From assembly GCA_900759575.1 (NCBI GenBank), contig CAAEVU010000207.1:1-12795 (forward strand): a stretch of DNA of 12,795 nt. Reading direction: 5' to 3'. The notes beneath the pieces are model-generated. The model made no database searches, had not been told where the DNA came from, and saw only the letters and a program-made list of their open reading frames with translations. A program made the position numbers and the translations under genes. Below, piece by piece: positions 1-6,930 of this stretch (within the stretch, counting starts at the first letter, position 1; every line of letters begins with the position of its first letter). The stretch is from Clostridia bacterium. GTDB lineage: Bacteria > Bacillota > Clostridia > Oscillospirales > Acutalibacteraceae.

Positions 1-30
1 CCGGTCAGTTCCAGGAACGCACAAAATTAT

Positions 31-77
31 AAAACCATGGCCAGCGCCTAGAAAGTTCAAGCGCTGTCCATGGTTTT
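31..77 (-). terminator. Rho-independent terminator of the sugar permease operon
   Basis: Inverted repeat: AAAACCATGG at 31-40 pairs with CCATGGTTTT at 68-77. It continues inward, after one mismatch, with CAGCGC (42-47) against GCGCTG (61-66), leaving a 13-nt loop. Read on the minus strand it follows the permease stop codon by about 10 bases, and the stem ends in TTTT followed by an AT-rich tract. It therefore closes the leftward two-permease operon. Bases 1-30 beyond it hold nothing I can identify. Confidence 0.85.
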
Positions 78-86
78 CCTTTGAAA

Positions 87-974
87 TTATCCTTTGATAG
101 AACCTATCATAACGCCTTTTTTGAAATATTTCATAATAAAGGGATAGAAGCAGAGGATTGGAACGGTTGCCACCATGATGGTGCAATATTTTACAAGCTG
201 TTTGTACAAGTCCTGCACTCCGGCCAACTCTCCGGAAGAAGTGGCATTGGAAGCTGTGTCGTTTGCAATAAGCACTTCCCGCAAAACCAACTGTAACGGA
301 TATTTATCCCGGTCCTGGAGGAAAATGGAAGCGTTAAACCAAGCGTTCCAATGGGCCACAGCATAGTACAAAACGACTGTGGCAAGAGTGGCTTTGATCA
401 GAGGAAGGATGATTTGGAATAAAATCCGCAGTGGGCCCGCCCCATCCAGCATCGCCGATTCTTCCAACGCCTTCGGAACGGAAGACATGGATGTTCTGAC
501 CAGAATAAAATTGAAGGCGCTCACACACGTAGGAAGGATCACTGCCCAACGGGTGTCAAACAGTCCTATGTTCCGTACAACCATGTAAAAAGCGATAATT
601 CCTCCATTAAACAACATGGTAAAGGACACCACTAACATGAGCATGTTGGACCAAAGCAACTCTTTTTTCGAAAGAGGGTACGCTCCCAACACAGTGATCA
701 GCATACCCAACCCCGTGGCGGCGAACACATACAGAATGGTGTTTCCATAGCTATTCATCAACTGTTTTGTCGCAAACACCAATTTGTATCCATCCAAATT
801 AAAGCCATGGGGCCAAAGGATGATGCCGGACTGATTCATGACCCATGCGGCATCCGAAACAGAAGCAAAAGCCACATGGAGCAAGGGAAGCAAACAAAGA
901 ATGGCAACAGCTCCCAAAATGATATAGTTGAAAACCTGAAAGATCCGGTAACCTAAAGTTTTGTTTTTGACCAT
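87..974 (-). CDS. Carbohydrate ABC transporter permease, LplC/YtcP-like
   Basis: This is the second inner-membrane permease subunit of a CUT1-type sugar importer, 295 residues and full length for the family. Hydrophobic segments begin near residues 13-35, 75-100, 107-130 and 140-160, with more between about 190 and 285. The cytoplasmic EAA loop that docks on the ATPase lies at about residues 170-191 (EESAMLDGAG, ending in ILP). The C-terminus GVMIGSIKG is typical of LplC/YtcP-type permeases. The ATG is preceded by AAGGGGAG at good spacing. The gene starts 20 bp after the stop of the partner permease, so the two are co-transcribed and end at the terminator at 31-77. The sugar carried cannot be read from the permease alone; family members serve complex oligosaccharides such as pectin or xylan fragments. 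Confidence 0.93.
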   Translation of the reverse strand: MVKNKTLGYRIFQVFNYIILGAVAILCLLPLLHVAFASVSDAAWVMNQSGIILWPHGFNLDGYKLVFATKQLMNSYGNTILYVFAATGLGMLITVLGAYPLSKKELLWSNMLMLVVSFTMLFNGGIIAFYMVVRNIGLFDTRWAVILPTCVSAFNFILVRTSMSSVPKALEESAMLDGAGPLRILFQIILPLIKATLATVVLYYAVAHWNAWFNASIFLQDRDKYPLQLVLREVLIANDTASNATSSGELAGVQDLYKQLVKYCTIMVATVPILCFYPFIMKYFKKGVMIGSIKG

Positions 975-994
975 TTTCCTACTCCCCTTTCATT

Positions 995-1918
995 TTAGAA
1001 CAAGCTGGTTTCCGAATACCGCTTGCTGATGGCATTGGTAATGACCAGCAATGTAAAATTGATCACGGAATTAAACAGGCTCACCGCCGTGCTATAGCCG
1101 TAGTTGAACTCCAAAAGTCCTTTGCGGTAGATAAAACTGGAAATAATATCGGCAGTTTCATAGACTTGGGGATTATACAGCAAAATAGTCTTTTCCTGCC
1201 CCACCGTCATGATCATACCGATCCGCAGGATCAACATGATGATGATCGTAGAAGAAATTCCAGGAATGGTCACATGAAGAGTTTGTTTCCACCGGGTCGC
1301 GCCGTCGATCTCTGCCGCTTCATAAAGCTCTTGATCGATGCCGGATAAAGCCGCCACATAGATAATGCTGCCAAATCCCAATCCCTGCCACAGGTTGGTT
1401 ATAATATACATCGGCCGCCAATAAGCAGGATCGCCCAACAGATTGACCGATGTCCCTGTGATAAAGCCGATCAGTTGTCCCACAACACCCGTGCTGCGGG
1501 TAAAATCCACAATAATGCCCGCCAGTACGACCATGGAAACAAAATAGGGCATGTAGGTGAGCATTTGTACGCCCTTCCGGTACAATCCGTCTTTTAGCTC
1601 GTTTAGCATGAGCGCAAAAACGATTGTGAGGGGAAATTCAATGACCAGTTGCAGCAAACTAATGACCAACGTATTCCGAATGACACGCCAAGCGAATACA
1701 GAACCAAAAAAGTCCACAAAGTTTTTTAGCCCCACGAAATCACTTCCAAAAATTCCCAAATTGGGCTTGTAATTTACAAAGGCCATTGCAAGACCTCCCA
1801 TAGGGAGATAAGCAAATATCACGAAAAAAGCGATCAAAGGAACTGCCAACAAATATACAGACCAGTACTTTCGCAGGTCCTTGACAATCGCCTGTCTTGT
1901 AAATTTTCTAACTTTCAT
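995..1918 (-). CDS. Sugar ABC transporter permease, LplB-like
   Basis: This is the first permease subunit of the CUT1-type importer, 307 residues. A basic N-terminus (residues 1-17) leads into a first membrane segment at about 20-42 that contains the LPMGGLAMAF stretch common in LplB-type proteins. Further membrane segments follow at roughly 84-106, 118-138, 170-192, 222-240 and 278-298. The EAA loop is at about 199-219 (YEAAEIDGATRW, ending in TIP). The ATG at 1918 has AAGGAAAGGAAG just upstream. It is the first gene of a two-gene leftward operon and is divergent from the lipoprotein binding-protein gene at 2331, the likely third component. No ATP-binding subunit is encoded here. In Bacillus a single MsmX ATPase serves several such importers, and I infer a similar arrangement. 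Confidence 0.93.
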   Translation of the reverse strand: MKVRKFTRQAIVKDLRKYWSVYLLAVPLIAFFVIFAYLPMGGLAMAFVNYKPNLGIFGSDFVGLKNFVDFFGSVFAWRVIRNTLVISLLQLVIEFPLTIVFALMLNELKDGLYRKGVQMLTYMPYFVSMVVLAGIIVDFTRSTGVVGQLIGFITGTSVNLLGDPAYWRPMYIITNLWQGLGFGSIIYVAALSGIDQELYEAAEIDGATRWKQTLHVTIPGISSTIIIMLILRIGMIMTVGQEKTILLYNPQVYETADIISSFIYRKGLLEFNYGYSTAVSLFNSVINFTLLVITNAISKRYSETSLF

Positions 1919-2187
1919 TGCTTCACGCTTCCTTTCCTTGTTTCATTCCAATTTCAAAACCTTGCCTCCTCCCCACTCCACCGTGGGGGAATCTGGCTTT
2001 ATTGTACCGAAGGTATTTTCAAAGAAAAAGAACCGCTTTTTGCCTTTTGTATTCATTTTTTCCTTTGGACGAGGACTTATTTTTTCCTAATCTCCTTATT
2101 CCACTGCCTATTTTTGACTGTTTTAAAAAAAGAGCCTATGGGATTAACCTGGGGAAAAATATGGATAATCCAATAAAAAACAGGCAG

Positions 2188-2216
2188 TTTACCCCTCTGT
2201 TTCATCCGAGTATAAT
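2188..2216 (+). promoter_or_regulatory. Sigma-A-type promoter for the sugar-binding lipoprotein
   Basis: A perfect -10 box TATAAT at 2211-2216 lies 17 bases downstream of TTTACC (2188-2193), which matches TTGACA at four of six positions. Transcription would begin near 2223 and give a leader of about 107 bases. That leader contains three small inverted repeats before the start codon at 2331. Confidence 0.65.
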
Positions 2217-2243
2217 AAGGCCATACCGTTGAAGCCCCATCCA

Positions 2244-2321
2244 TTCTGCAAGCGCGCAGCAGAACGCAAGGCTCGATTGGATCTCACGGCATTTGCCGCC
2301 ATTCTAAAATTTTAGGGAGGT
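2244..2321 (+). promoter_or_regulatory. Structured leader and strong RBS of the binding-protein gene
   Basis: Three inverted repeats occur in the leader. TTCTGC (2244-2249) pairs with GCAGAA (2259-2264). CGGC pairs with GCCG at 2287-2298. CTAAAATTTTAG (2304-2315) is a perfect 12-bp palindrome whose last two bases are the first bases of the ribosome binding site AGGGAGG (2314-2320). The RBS lies about 10 bases from the ATG at 2331 and clearly sets that start. The palindrome could be an operator or could influence ribosome access; nothing here decides between these. Confidence 0.4.
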
Positions 2322-2330
2322 AACATTCTT

Positions 2331-4013
2331 ATGAAAAAGAAGAAAACCAGATTTCTAGCTCTTCTTCTCTCGGCTCTTCTTACCGCTGCTGCACTTACAG
2401 GATGTACAAATAGCGGTTCCGGAACTTCATCTGCTACGAATTCCAGCTCTACCGAAGAGAGCATCTCTTCCGATACGGGAACTTCCTCTACGGTAGCTGC
2501 CGAGGCCGGAGAGGTTGCATTGCCCATCGTGGACGAGCCCGTTACAGTGACGATGTGGTCTCCCTCTGCTCCGGACCTGACAACGATCGTGGACAGCTAT
2601 GCCGATACCGCCTTTTTCAAGCGTTTGGCAGAAGAGACAAATGTAACCATTGATTTCGACATGCCCGCCTTGGGAAATGAAAGCCAAGCCTTCAGTTTGA
2701 TGATTGCTTCCAATGAGCTTCCCGATATGATCCGCACAACCATGGCCGTACAATATCCCGGCGGTCTGGACGCTGCCATTGACGACGGCTATTTCTTGGA
2801 TCTCACGGATATGATCCCCGAACTTGCACCCAACTACCTCAAGGCCCTGGAACGCATGGATGAATTTGATCTCAACATCCGCCGGTCCGCTGTTACTCCC
2901 AGCGGAAGATATGGTGGAATTTGCCAGCTGATGTATGAACCTCAGGGCGCCTACGGCGGCATGTATGTACGCCAGGACTGGTTGGATGAGCTGGGTATGG
3001 ATACTCCTCAGACATATGAAGATTGGGAAACCATGCTCACCGCCTTCAAGGACGAAATGGGCGCTACCGCCCCGCTTCTGCTGTACAAAACCGGCTACGA
3101 AGGGGACTTTAATTCCCTCAGCGTAGGATATGGAGTGACCAGCTCCTTCTATCAGGAAGACGGAGTCGTTAAATTTGGCCCAGCTGAAGAGGGATGGCGT
3201 GAGTACGTTACCACGATGCACGACTGGTATGAAAAAGGCTTGATCGATCCCGACTTTATGTCCTCTACCAGTTCTTCTCCCATCGTTCCCGACACGGCCA
3301 TGGTCACCACGGGCAAAGCGGGCGCTTTCGCCGGCATGTATATCAGTGTAGCTATGTGGGAAGAAAGCAACACCGACCCAGACGCTGTTTACTCCCCTGT
3401 CTATCCTCCCATGCAGGAAGCGGGAGAAGTGAGCAAATTTGGAAATATGCCTTTGGCCGGCGCCTATATGGCGATTTCCGCCAAGAGCGAACATGCTGAA
3501 ACTTGCTTGAAGTTGATGGACTATTTCTTCTCAGATGCAGGGTATATCGACTGCAACTATGGCGTGGAAGGGGAAACCTTCGAGTATGTGGATGGCGAAC
3601 CCCAGTTTACCGAATTGGTTACTGCTAATGACGAGATGACCTTTGCCCAAGCTTACTCTTATTACACCGTTCCCCCTGCCTGGCCTGTATATCAGGATTG
3701 GCGGCGTGAGCTGGCTTCCGTTCCTGAAAAGGATGTGGTATGCTACGATGTGTGGAGCAGCTTTACCAAAGAAAACTCCATGCCCCGTGTCACTTCTTTG
3801 GGTATGACCCAGGAAGACAACGTGGAATACAGCCGTTTGATGACAGACATCCAGTCCATCGTAGACGAAAAAACCGCACAGTTTATCAGCGGTGCCGTGT
3901 CTCTGGATGAATACGACGCGTACCTCCAGCAGTTGGATCAAATGGGTCTTGCAGATGCTATTACCATCGTACAAAACGCCTACGACAGCTTCATGGCACG
4001 TGATGTTGGCTAA
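2331..4013 (+). CDS. Extracellular sugar-binding lipoprotein (ABC family 1, LplA-like)
   Basis: This is the substrate-binding component of a CUT1-type carbohydrate importer, 560 residues, which fits the large LplA/YtcQ-type binding proteins. The first 25 residues form a lipoprotein signal: a Lys-rich start, a hydrophobic core (8-22) and the lipobox LTGC with the acylated Cys at 25. A Ser/Thr-rich linker at about 26-60 would tether the mature domain to the outer face of the membrane. The mature part has the family pattern, including VTMWSPSAP near its start, RQDWLDELG and YEDWETMLTAFKDEM. Aromatic residues such as Trp are frequent, as expected for a sugar cleft. The RBS AGGGAGG precedes the ATG. 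It is divergent from the two permease genes, with which it presumably works. A bidirectional terminator follows at 4109-4142. The ligand is not evident. Confidence 0.93.
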   Translation: MKKKKTRFLALLLSALLTAAALTGCTNSGSGTSSATNSSSTEESISSDTGTSSTVAAEAGEVALPIVDEPVTVTMWSPSAPDLTTIVDSYADTAFFKRLAEETNVTIDFDMPALGNESQAFSLMIASNELPDMIRTTMAVQYPGGLDAAIDDGYFLDLTDMIPELAPNYLKALERMDEFDLNIRRSAVTPSGRYGGICQLMYEPQGAYGGMYVRQDWLDELGMDTPQTYEDWETMLTAFKDEMGATAPLLLYKTGYEGDFNSLSVGYGVTSSFYQEDGVVKFGPAEEGWREYVTTMHDWYEKGLIDPDFMSSTSSSPIVPDTAMVTTGKAGAFAGMYISVAMWEESNTDPDAVYSPVYPPMQEAGEVSKFGNMPLAGAYMAISAKSEHAETCLKLMDYFFSDAGYIDCNYGVEGETFEYVDGEPQFTELVTANDEMTFAQAYSYYTVPPAWPVYQDWRRELASVPEKDVVCYDVWSSFTKENSMPRVTSLGMTQEDNVEYSRLMTDIQSIVDEKTAQFISGAVSLDEYDAYLQQLDQMGLADAITIVQNAYDSFMARDVG

Positions 4014-4108
4014 AAACAGTTTTTCATATTTCGTCACACGCAAGAATAGCTTGCGATTCGTTTTTCCTTTCATTACTCTATAAAAAACTCCTGCTCCTAA
4101 AAGAAAAG

Positions 4109-4142
4109 CTGGGCTTCGGTTGTTTTACAAACCGAAGCCCAG
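4109..4142. terminator. Bidirectional intrinsic terminator between convergent genes
   Basis: A perfect 13-bp stem: CTGGGCTTCGGTT (4109-4121) pairs with AACCGAAGCCCAG (4130-4142) around an 8-nt loop. A T-tract (4145-4150) follows on the plus strand, and an A-rich stretch (4099-4108) precedes it and gives T-rich sequence on the minus strand. It can end both the rightward binding-protein transcript and the leftward GH43 transcript. Confidence 0.92.
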
Positions 4143-4199
4143 TCTTTTTTATATCTTGTGCAGTTTAAACACTTCTTATCTGGGACGCTAATGACCTGC

Positions 4200-5774
4200 T
4201 TATTGTTCCATCAGTGGGGCATGTCCCCAAATCTCCCTACGGGCTGTAGATTCTCCAAACGCGGTAAAATTGATGATTCCCGGAATAAGCCCGGTGGGTG
4301 CTCCTAACAGACGGATGCGAATTTTATCCGCTCGAATTTCAGAAAATGTCCTGTAATCCACCGTTAAATCTGTGTCGTTTTGCGAAGCATCCACAACCGT
4401 TTCCCACGGGCCGTTTTTCAGAGATACCTCCACCACATACTGATATGCTCCAGGGAAAATCCCCGCTTTAAAATCCAAACCCACATCTTTCCAAATAATG
4501 CGCACAGCAGAAAGGAAATACTCATCCCGCAGGGAAACAGTCAAGCAAGGAGCAGAATCCCCTTCTCCCTGCTGCCACCAAGTGTGAAGTGCTTCATCCA
4601 AAGCGTAGAACGGACGATGCCCGGGGGCATAGGAAGAGGCTTTTGTCAAACTAAAGGCCGTACACGGCAACAGTCCCGTATCATTTCCCTTTTCCGGATT
4701 CGGCAACACTCCGGGAGCGAACTGAGGCGTATTGCTTCCAGTCAAAGCATACAGACATCCGTCCTGGTCAATCCCGCAGGGGTCCATGCCGATGCGTCTT
4801 TCAAAGATATGATCGATCACAACCGGGATGGTATAAAAACACCATATGGTATGATTGGGACCGTCCACAATGGAGCCGTGGCCTCCTCCACGGATCAAAC
4901 CACTGTCGCTTCTGGAAATGGGATTTCGTTTTTGAAGCTGGAAATGTTCCAATGGGGAATCGGACACATACGCACCCATACAATAGGTGTAATACTCGGT
5001 CCCGCACACGGAATATACCAGGTAGTAGGTACCGTTGCGCTTGTACATCCAAGAGCCCTCAATGCAGCCGTCCCGCCAATTTTGATTGTTGTTTCCGCCG
5101 CGTTCCCAAGCATTTTCTCCATTGAATTTGATCAAAAGTTTTGGGGTGGTGAGCAAATGGTTGGGCCGGTCCGGGTCCAGTTCAGCTCCAAAAATACCTG
5201 CGCCTAATCCCCAATACAGATAAAGCCTGCCATCGTCATCCCCAAAGATCATGGGATCGTTGGCCATAAATTCTCTTCCATCCGGCAAAGTCCATTCCCC
5301 TATGGGTTTCCAGGGGCCCAAAGGGCTATCGGAAACATGAAGAGGCACAGAATTGGCGGTAGCGTAAAATTTGCCGCGGAAATGTTCCACAGTGGGAGCC
5401 ATGGGAGTTGATATTTTTAAAAATGTTTCATCTTTGTGAGGCACCCAATGGATAAAATCCTCAGAATCATACACGTACCCACAAGTACAATAAAGATACC
5501 ACTTGCCCTCATAGTACATGACTGTAGGGTCCGCCGTGGCTCGAACATCCCACTCCGCCTCTCTTGTGTAGGTCATATCGGGTCTGAACCCTTCCCCTTT
5601 TGGAAGATTGGGATTGCTTTCCGCCAGGATGTCCCGGTCTGTAAGCAGTTTTTTCCCTTCCCTGCCCCAACCAGCAGTATCCGGACCATGCCATGACTCA
5701 TTTTTTGCCGGAAGGTTGGGATAATCCGGCAAAACCAACGGATTGCAATACGTATTTTCAATAGATTTTTTCAA
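4200..5774 (-). CDS. Glycoside hydrolase family 43-type enzyme with C-terminal discoidin-like domain
   Basis: Predicted beta-xylosidase/alpha-L-arabinofuranosidase-type glycosidase, 524 residues from a TTG start. The TTG at 5774 is chosen because GGGAGGA (5787-5781) sits six bases upstream; an in-frame ATG at 5807 has no good RBS. The GH43 five-bladed propeller spans about residues 5-345. Likely catalytic residues are the base Asp82 (ATADPTV), the pKa-setting Asp173 (ANDPMIF) and the acid Glu239 (IEGSW). GGGHGS near 300 probably gives the conserved metal-site histidine. Residues about 375-510 resemble an F5/8-type (discoidin, CBM32-like) beta-sandwich, with FYALDEALHTWWQ and a closing INFTAFGE. 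There is no signal peptide, so it should act in the cytoplasm on imported oligosaccharides, consistent with the neighbouring importer. It is monocistronic between its own promoter (5892-5919) and the terminator at 4109-4142. The exact linkage cut is unknown. Confidence 0.9.
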   Translation of the reverse strand: MKKSIENTYCNPLVLPDYPNLPAKNESWHGPDTAGWGREGKKLLTDRDILAESNPNLPKGEGFRPDMTYTREAEWDVRATADPTVMYYEGKWYLYCTCGYVYDSEDFIHWVPHKDETFLKISTPMAPTVEHFRGKFYATANSVPLHVSDSPLGPWKPIGEWTLPDGREFMANDPMIFGDDDGRLYLYWGLGAGIFGAELDPDRPNHLLTTPKLLIKFNGENAWERGGNNNQNWRDGCIEGSWMYKRNGTYYLVYSVCGTEYYTYCMGAYVSDSPLEHFQLQKRNPISRSDSGLIRGGGHGSIVDGPNHTIWCFYTIPVVIDHIFERRIGMDPCGIDQDGCLYALTGSNTPQFAPGVLPNPEKGNDTGLLPCTAFSLTKASSYAPGHRPFYALDEALHTWWQQGEGDSAPCLTVSLRDEYFLSAVRIIWKDVGLDFKAGIFPGAYQYVVEVSLKNGPWETVVDASQNDTDLTVDYRTFSEIRADKIRIRLLGAPTGLIPGIINFTAFGESTARREIWGHAPLMEQ

Positions 5775-5891
5775 GCTGATTCCTCCCTGAAATATTCTGC
5801 AAAGCATGCCAATTCCACTTCAAACACAACTCTTTCAACGAGTCCTTTTCCTCTGAGTACAGTTGCTGGAACTGGGAAATTCGTTTTATCT

Positions 5892-5919
5892 ATTATATCA
5901 TAATTCCAGTGTATATAAA
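5892..5919 (-). promoter_or_regulatory. Extended -10 promoter of the GH43 gene
   Basis: On the minus strand TGATATAAT (5900-5892) is a perfect extended -10 element. TTTATA (5919-5914) sits 16 bases upstream as a four-of-six -35. Transcription would start near 5885 and give a leader of about 110 bases before the TTG start. A 9-bp inverted repeat (5913-5938) covers the -35 element. Confidence 0.65.
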
Positions 5920-5938
5920 TACCAGATTTTATTTATAT
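5913..5938. promoter_or_regulatory. Inverted repeat overlapping the GH43 promoter (candidate operator)
   Basis: ATATAAATA (5913-5921) and TATTTATAT (5930-5938) form perfect 9-bp arms around an 8-bp spacer. The left arm overlaps the -35 hexamer, the position expected of a repressor site. The repeat is AT-only, so chance occurrence in AT-rich promoter DNA is a real alternative. Confidence 0.35.
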
Positions 5939-6042
5939 GTTATGTTCAAATAGTTGAGAAGAAATCCGATTTCTCAAAAGGAAAACTCGCGCACTCCGTT
6001 GAACTTTCTACACTATGTGTAACCTGTCCCCCATAAACAAAA

Positions 6043-6083
6043 AAGCCCAGGAACAATCCATCCCTTGAGGATAACCTGGGCTT
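6043..6083 (-). terminator. Second (distal) terminator of the esterase operon
   Basis: AAGCCCAGG (6043-6051) pairs with CCTGGGCTT (6075-6083). A possible inner pairing of ATCC and GGAT lies around 6059-6072. On the minus strand the stem is followed by TTTTTTGTTT, so it terminates leftward transcription. It backs up the terminator at 6109-6145. Confidence 0.8.
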
Positions 6084-6108
6084 CTGGATCTCTAACTTTG
6101 ATAACGCA

Positions 6109-6145
6109 AAAAAGTCCTGACTCCGGAAGAGTATCAGGACTTTTT
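6109..6145 (-). terminator. First (proximal) terminator of the esterase operon
   Basis: AAAAAGTCCTGA (6109-6120) pairs perfectly with TCAGGACTTTTT (6134-6145). A further CTC/GAG pairing sits inside the loop. It lies about 30 bases past the stop of the last esterase gene. On the minus strand a T-tract follows the stem. The plus-strand T-tract is also present, so it may work in both directions. Confidence 0.85.
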
Positions 6146-6175
6146 CTGTGGGATCTTCTTTTGGGATCTTAAAGT

Positions 6176-6928
6176 TCAGCTATGGAATTTGCTCAGCCAT
6201 TCCCGAAGCTGCTGATCTCTGGTCAATGTAGAGATTTTGTTTGCCGGGGCTGTGTGGATTTCCACCTGAAAGCCCAAATCACACAGTTGTTGAGCAAGTT
6301 CTCTATTTTCATTCTCTCTTTTCCCCAGTTCTTCCCAGGAGAGATATACTTGGGGTCTCTCACGGCACTGGCGCCCCTGGTCCAATAAAGAATATTCTGT
6401 CCCCATGCGGTCCTCTTCCGTTTGAAATACATAGTCCAGTTGTTGAGCATTCCACCAATAAGAAAGTTTGTCCACACTTAGATCCACGATCGCGTCAAAA
6501 GCAGCTGCTCCTGCAAACAATTCTGGATGACGAAAGGCCAACCGGAGTGCTGCGTATCCCCCCATAGAGTTTCCTGCGATCCAGTTATCCTCTCGTTTTT
6601 CCGAAAGAGGAAACATGGAGAACAGACCTTGTCGAAGACTTCCTGTAAGAAAATTTTCCCAGGGATCTCCATGTTTCAGATTTACCCCAAAGCTATTTTC
6701 AATAGTAGGGCACACTACGGCAATCCCCGCTTGTTTTGCGTATTCTTCCAAAAGAGTATAGCGAAACCAATCTCCGCAGCTTTCTCCTTCTCCGTGAAGA
6801 AGCCATATCACCGGCCACCGTTTCCAGGAAACTGGATTCTCCCAAGAACCGCCGTCAGCCTCTACGGGAAGGCACAAATCCAGGCTGGCCGTTCCCCCCC
6901 CAGGATAGTTCATTTGAATTCTTGCCAT
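6176..6928 (-). CDS. Alpha/beta-hydrolase esterase-family protein, triad apparently incomplete
   Basis: Last gene of the MFS/MBL/esterase operon, 250 residues from the ATG at 6928. That start is chosen because a GGGGGG Shine-Dalgarno (6943-6938) lies ten bases upstream and overlaps the end of the previous gene; a longer in-frame start at 6991 lacks support. The fold is the Esterase (esterase D / tributyrin esterase-like) family. It has VIWLLHGEGES at about 40-50 (oxyanion region) and the nucleophile elbow AGNSMGGYAAL with Ser121. In the paralog just upstream the acid and base are in GTEDF and GIHNW. Here the aligned stretches read SWEEL (Glu200) and PANKI (Lys231), so the catalytic His appears missing and Asp is replaced by Glu. 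It may be inactive, use another His, or have a binding or partner role. There is no signal peptide. The start lies two bases after the paralog's stop codon. Confidence 0.85.
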   Translation of the reverse strand: MARIQMNYPGGGTASLDLCLPVEADGGSWENPVSWKRWPVIWLLHGEGESCGDWFRYTLLEEYAKQAGIAVVCPTIENSFGVNLKHGDPWENFLTGSLRQGLFSMFPLSEKREDNWIAGNSMGGYAALRLAFRHPELFAGAAAFDAIVDLSVDKLSYWWNAQQLDYVFQTEEDRMGTEYSLLDQGRQCRERPQVYLSWEELGKRENENRELAQQLCDLGFQVEIHTAPANKISTLTRDQQLREWLSKFHS

Positions 6929-6930
6929 TT

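Larger units (their letters stand above)
1919..2330. promoter_or_regulatory. Divergent control region between permeases and binding protein
   Basis: A 412-bp gene-free stretch between two divergent transporter units. The rightward promoter is listed separately. On the minus strand a TACAAT box (2006-2001) is a weak -10 candidate for the permease operon, without a convincing -35. Between it and the permease start lies a hairpin with CCCCAC (1971-1976) and GTGGGG (1983-1988) around a 6-nt loop. On the minus strand this overlaps a purine-rich GGGGAGGAGG sequence more than 40 bases upstream of the real start. A forward open frame across 1918-2232 has no plausible start signal or familiar protein features, so I treat it as non-coding. 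Confidence 0.5.
5775..6175. other. Gene-free region upstream of GH43: promoter, inverted repeats, tandem terminators
   Basis: No coding sequence is supported here. The left part holds the GH43 leader and promoter. A short hairpin CAGTT/AACTG (5860-5874) lies in the leader. Further upstream are TTGAGAA (5954-5960) with TTCTCAA (5971-5977), and TACAC-TAT-GTGTA (6009-6021). Both are candidate operator sites of unknown use. The right part holds two terminators of the esterase operon, listed separately. Confidence 0.6.

Noticed and set aside
1971..1988. Hairpin with a Shine-Dalgarno-like purine run upstream of the permease operon, suggesting a leader peptide
   Set aside because: No short open frame of sensible length begins at a proper distance from the purine run, and no terminator/antiterminator pair is visible.
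1918..2232. 104-codon plus-strand open frame in the divergent transporter spacer
   Set aside because: No RBS, low-complexity Phe/Leu/Pro-rich translation, and it overlaps the promoter region; more likely untranslated DNA.
2247..2260. cre-like sequence TGCAAGCGCGCAGC downstream of the binding-protein promoter
   Set aside because: Only the left half resembles the CcpA consensus; the right half does not match, so a catabolite-repression site is not supported.
2427..3494. Long open frame (355 codons) on the minus strand inside the binding-protein gene
   Set aside because: It lies antisense to a clear lipoprotein gene, has no recognisable domains and no RBS-supported start; it is a codon-bias shadow.
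4380..5207. 275-codon plus-strand open frame opposite GH43
   Set aside because: Antisense to a well-supported GH43 domain with visible catalytic motifs; its translation resembles no protein family.
6009..6021. TACACTATGTGTA as a recognised regulator box
   Set aside because: It is a clean inverted repeat, but I cannot match it to a known regulator consensus, so it is kept only as an unassigned candidate site.
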